NCBI GenBank assembly: GCA_017542485.1 | Contig: JAFXXC010000006.1 | Coordinates: 24,934-88,933, forward strand | Origin: Acholeplasmatales bacterium | GTDB lineage: Bacteria > Bacillota_I > Bacilli_A > Acholeplasmatales > Anaeroplasmataceae | Direction: 5' to 3' | Length of the DNA stretch: 64,000 nucleotides | Shown here: positions 63,963-64,000 of the stretch, piece by piece | Numbering within the stretch: the first letter of the stretch is position 1 | How the letters are laid out: every line of letters begins with the position of its first letter | Position numbers and translations under genes: made by a program | Notes under the pieces: generated by a model | Databases searched by the model: none | What the model was told of the DNA's origin: nothing | What the model saw: only the letters and a program-made list of their open reading frames with translations

Positions 63963-64000
63963 GCACTTGTCATAACTGAGAATTCCCGGCGGGGACGTGC

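Noticed and set aside
1..64000. tRNA or rRNA genes
   Set aside because: I saw no cloverleaf or rRNA-like segment in any intergenic gap; nearly all gaps are shorter than 160 bases.

Overview
This is an AT-rich (roughly 30% G+C by eye) bacterial chromosome segment whose genes sit almost back to back. TGA works as a stop codon (for example at 53296, 57420 and 46138), so the genetic code is the standard one. Several things together suggest a host-associated member of Bacilli/Erysipelotrichia, of the RF39-like kind found in gut or rumen metagenomes: low G+C, mini-RNase III behind cysS, RqcP beside ftsH, thioredoxin-free Rnf machinery, Thr-rich lipoproteins carrying pectin-active domains, and many short strong intrinsic terminators. 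This placement is inference from gene content. No rRNA or tRNA lies in the window to confirm it.

Layout: 1-6026 is a purine biosynthesis operon read leftwards (purK-purL-purC-purM, the last cut by the window edge). A leader precedes it with a promoter, a candidate 17-codon leader peptide and an intrinsic terminator just before the purK ribosome binding site. 6027-14913 holds yitT, metG, a P-type ATPase with a very large added ectodomain, mrnC and cysS. 14964-26769 holds a GLUG-repeat lipoprotein, a rightward split 2-hydroxyacyl-CoA dehydratase activase system, and a two-gene pectin set (rhamnogalacturonan acetylesterase-like and pectinesterase lipoproteins). 26911-29106 is a c-di-GMP phosphodiesterase. 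29249-36143 is a leftward unit: glyA, an ANTAR-domain regulator, then rnfC-D-G-E-A, a small Cys-rich membrane protein, and a very short rnfB. 36307-49195 is a mixed set: a diguanylate cyclase, flavin reductase-like protein, MATE transporter, C69 dipeptidase, thioesterase, glgB, TrkA-C membrane protein, CoA-binding protein, two unknowns, an S66 carboxypeptidase-like protein and mnmE. 49233-52842 encodes two related cell-surface proteins. 52961-63453 holds purA with two small metal/cysteine proteins, an orphan enzyme I-like protein, a PHP phosphatase, small unknowns, an EEP hydrolase, an Ldh-type dehydrogenase, another diguanylate cyclase, rqcP and the C-terminal part of ftsH.

The last ~550 bases are foreign. 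At about 63455 the ftsH reading frame breaks off inside its AAA+ domain and the sequence turns abruptly G+C-rich, encoding the C-terminus of a SusE/SusF-like starch-binding protein typical of Bacteroidota (Prevotella-like). This is most easily read as a chimeric contig join from a gut or rumen metagenome.

The most unusual biology lies in four places. (1) The Rnf operon is headed by an ANTAR protein whose own ribosome binding site sits in a hairpin with a hexaloop fitting the ANTAR RNA consensus; its RnfB has lost the ferredoxin domains and a Cys-rich membrane peptide is inserted beside it. (2) The P-type ATPase carries a ~490-residue extracytoplasmic domain before its last helix. (3) The pur leader couples a short ORF to a terminator. 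(4) A structured, interleaved-stem leader precedes the S66 peptidase gene.
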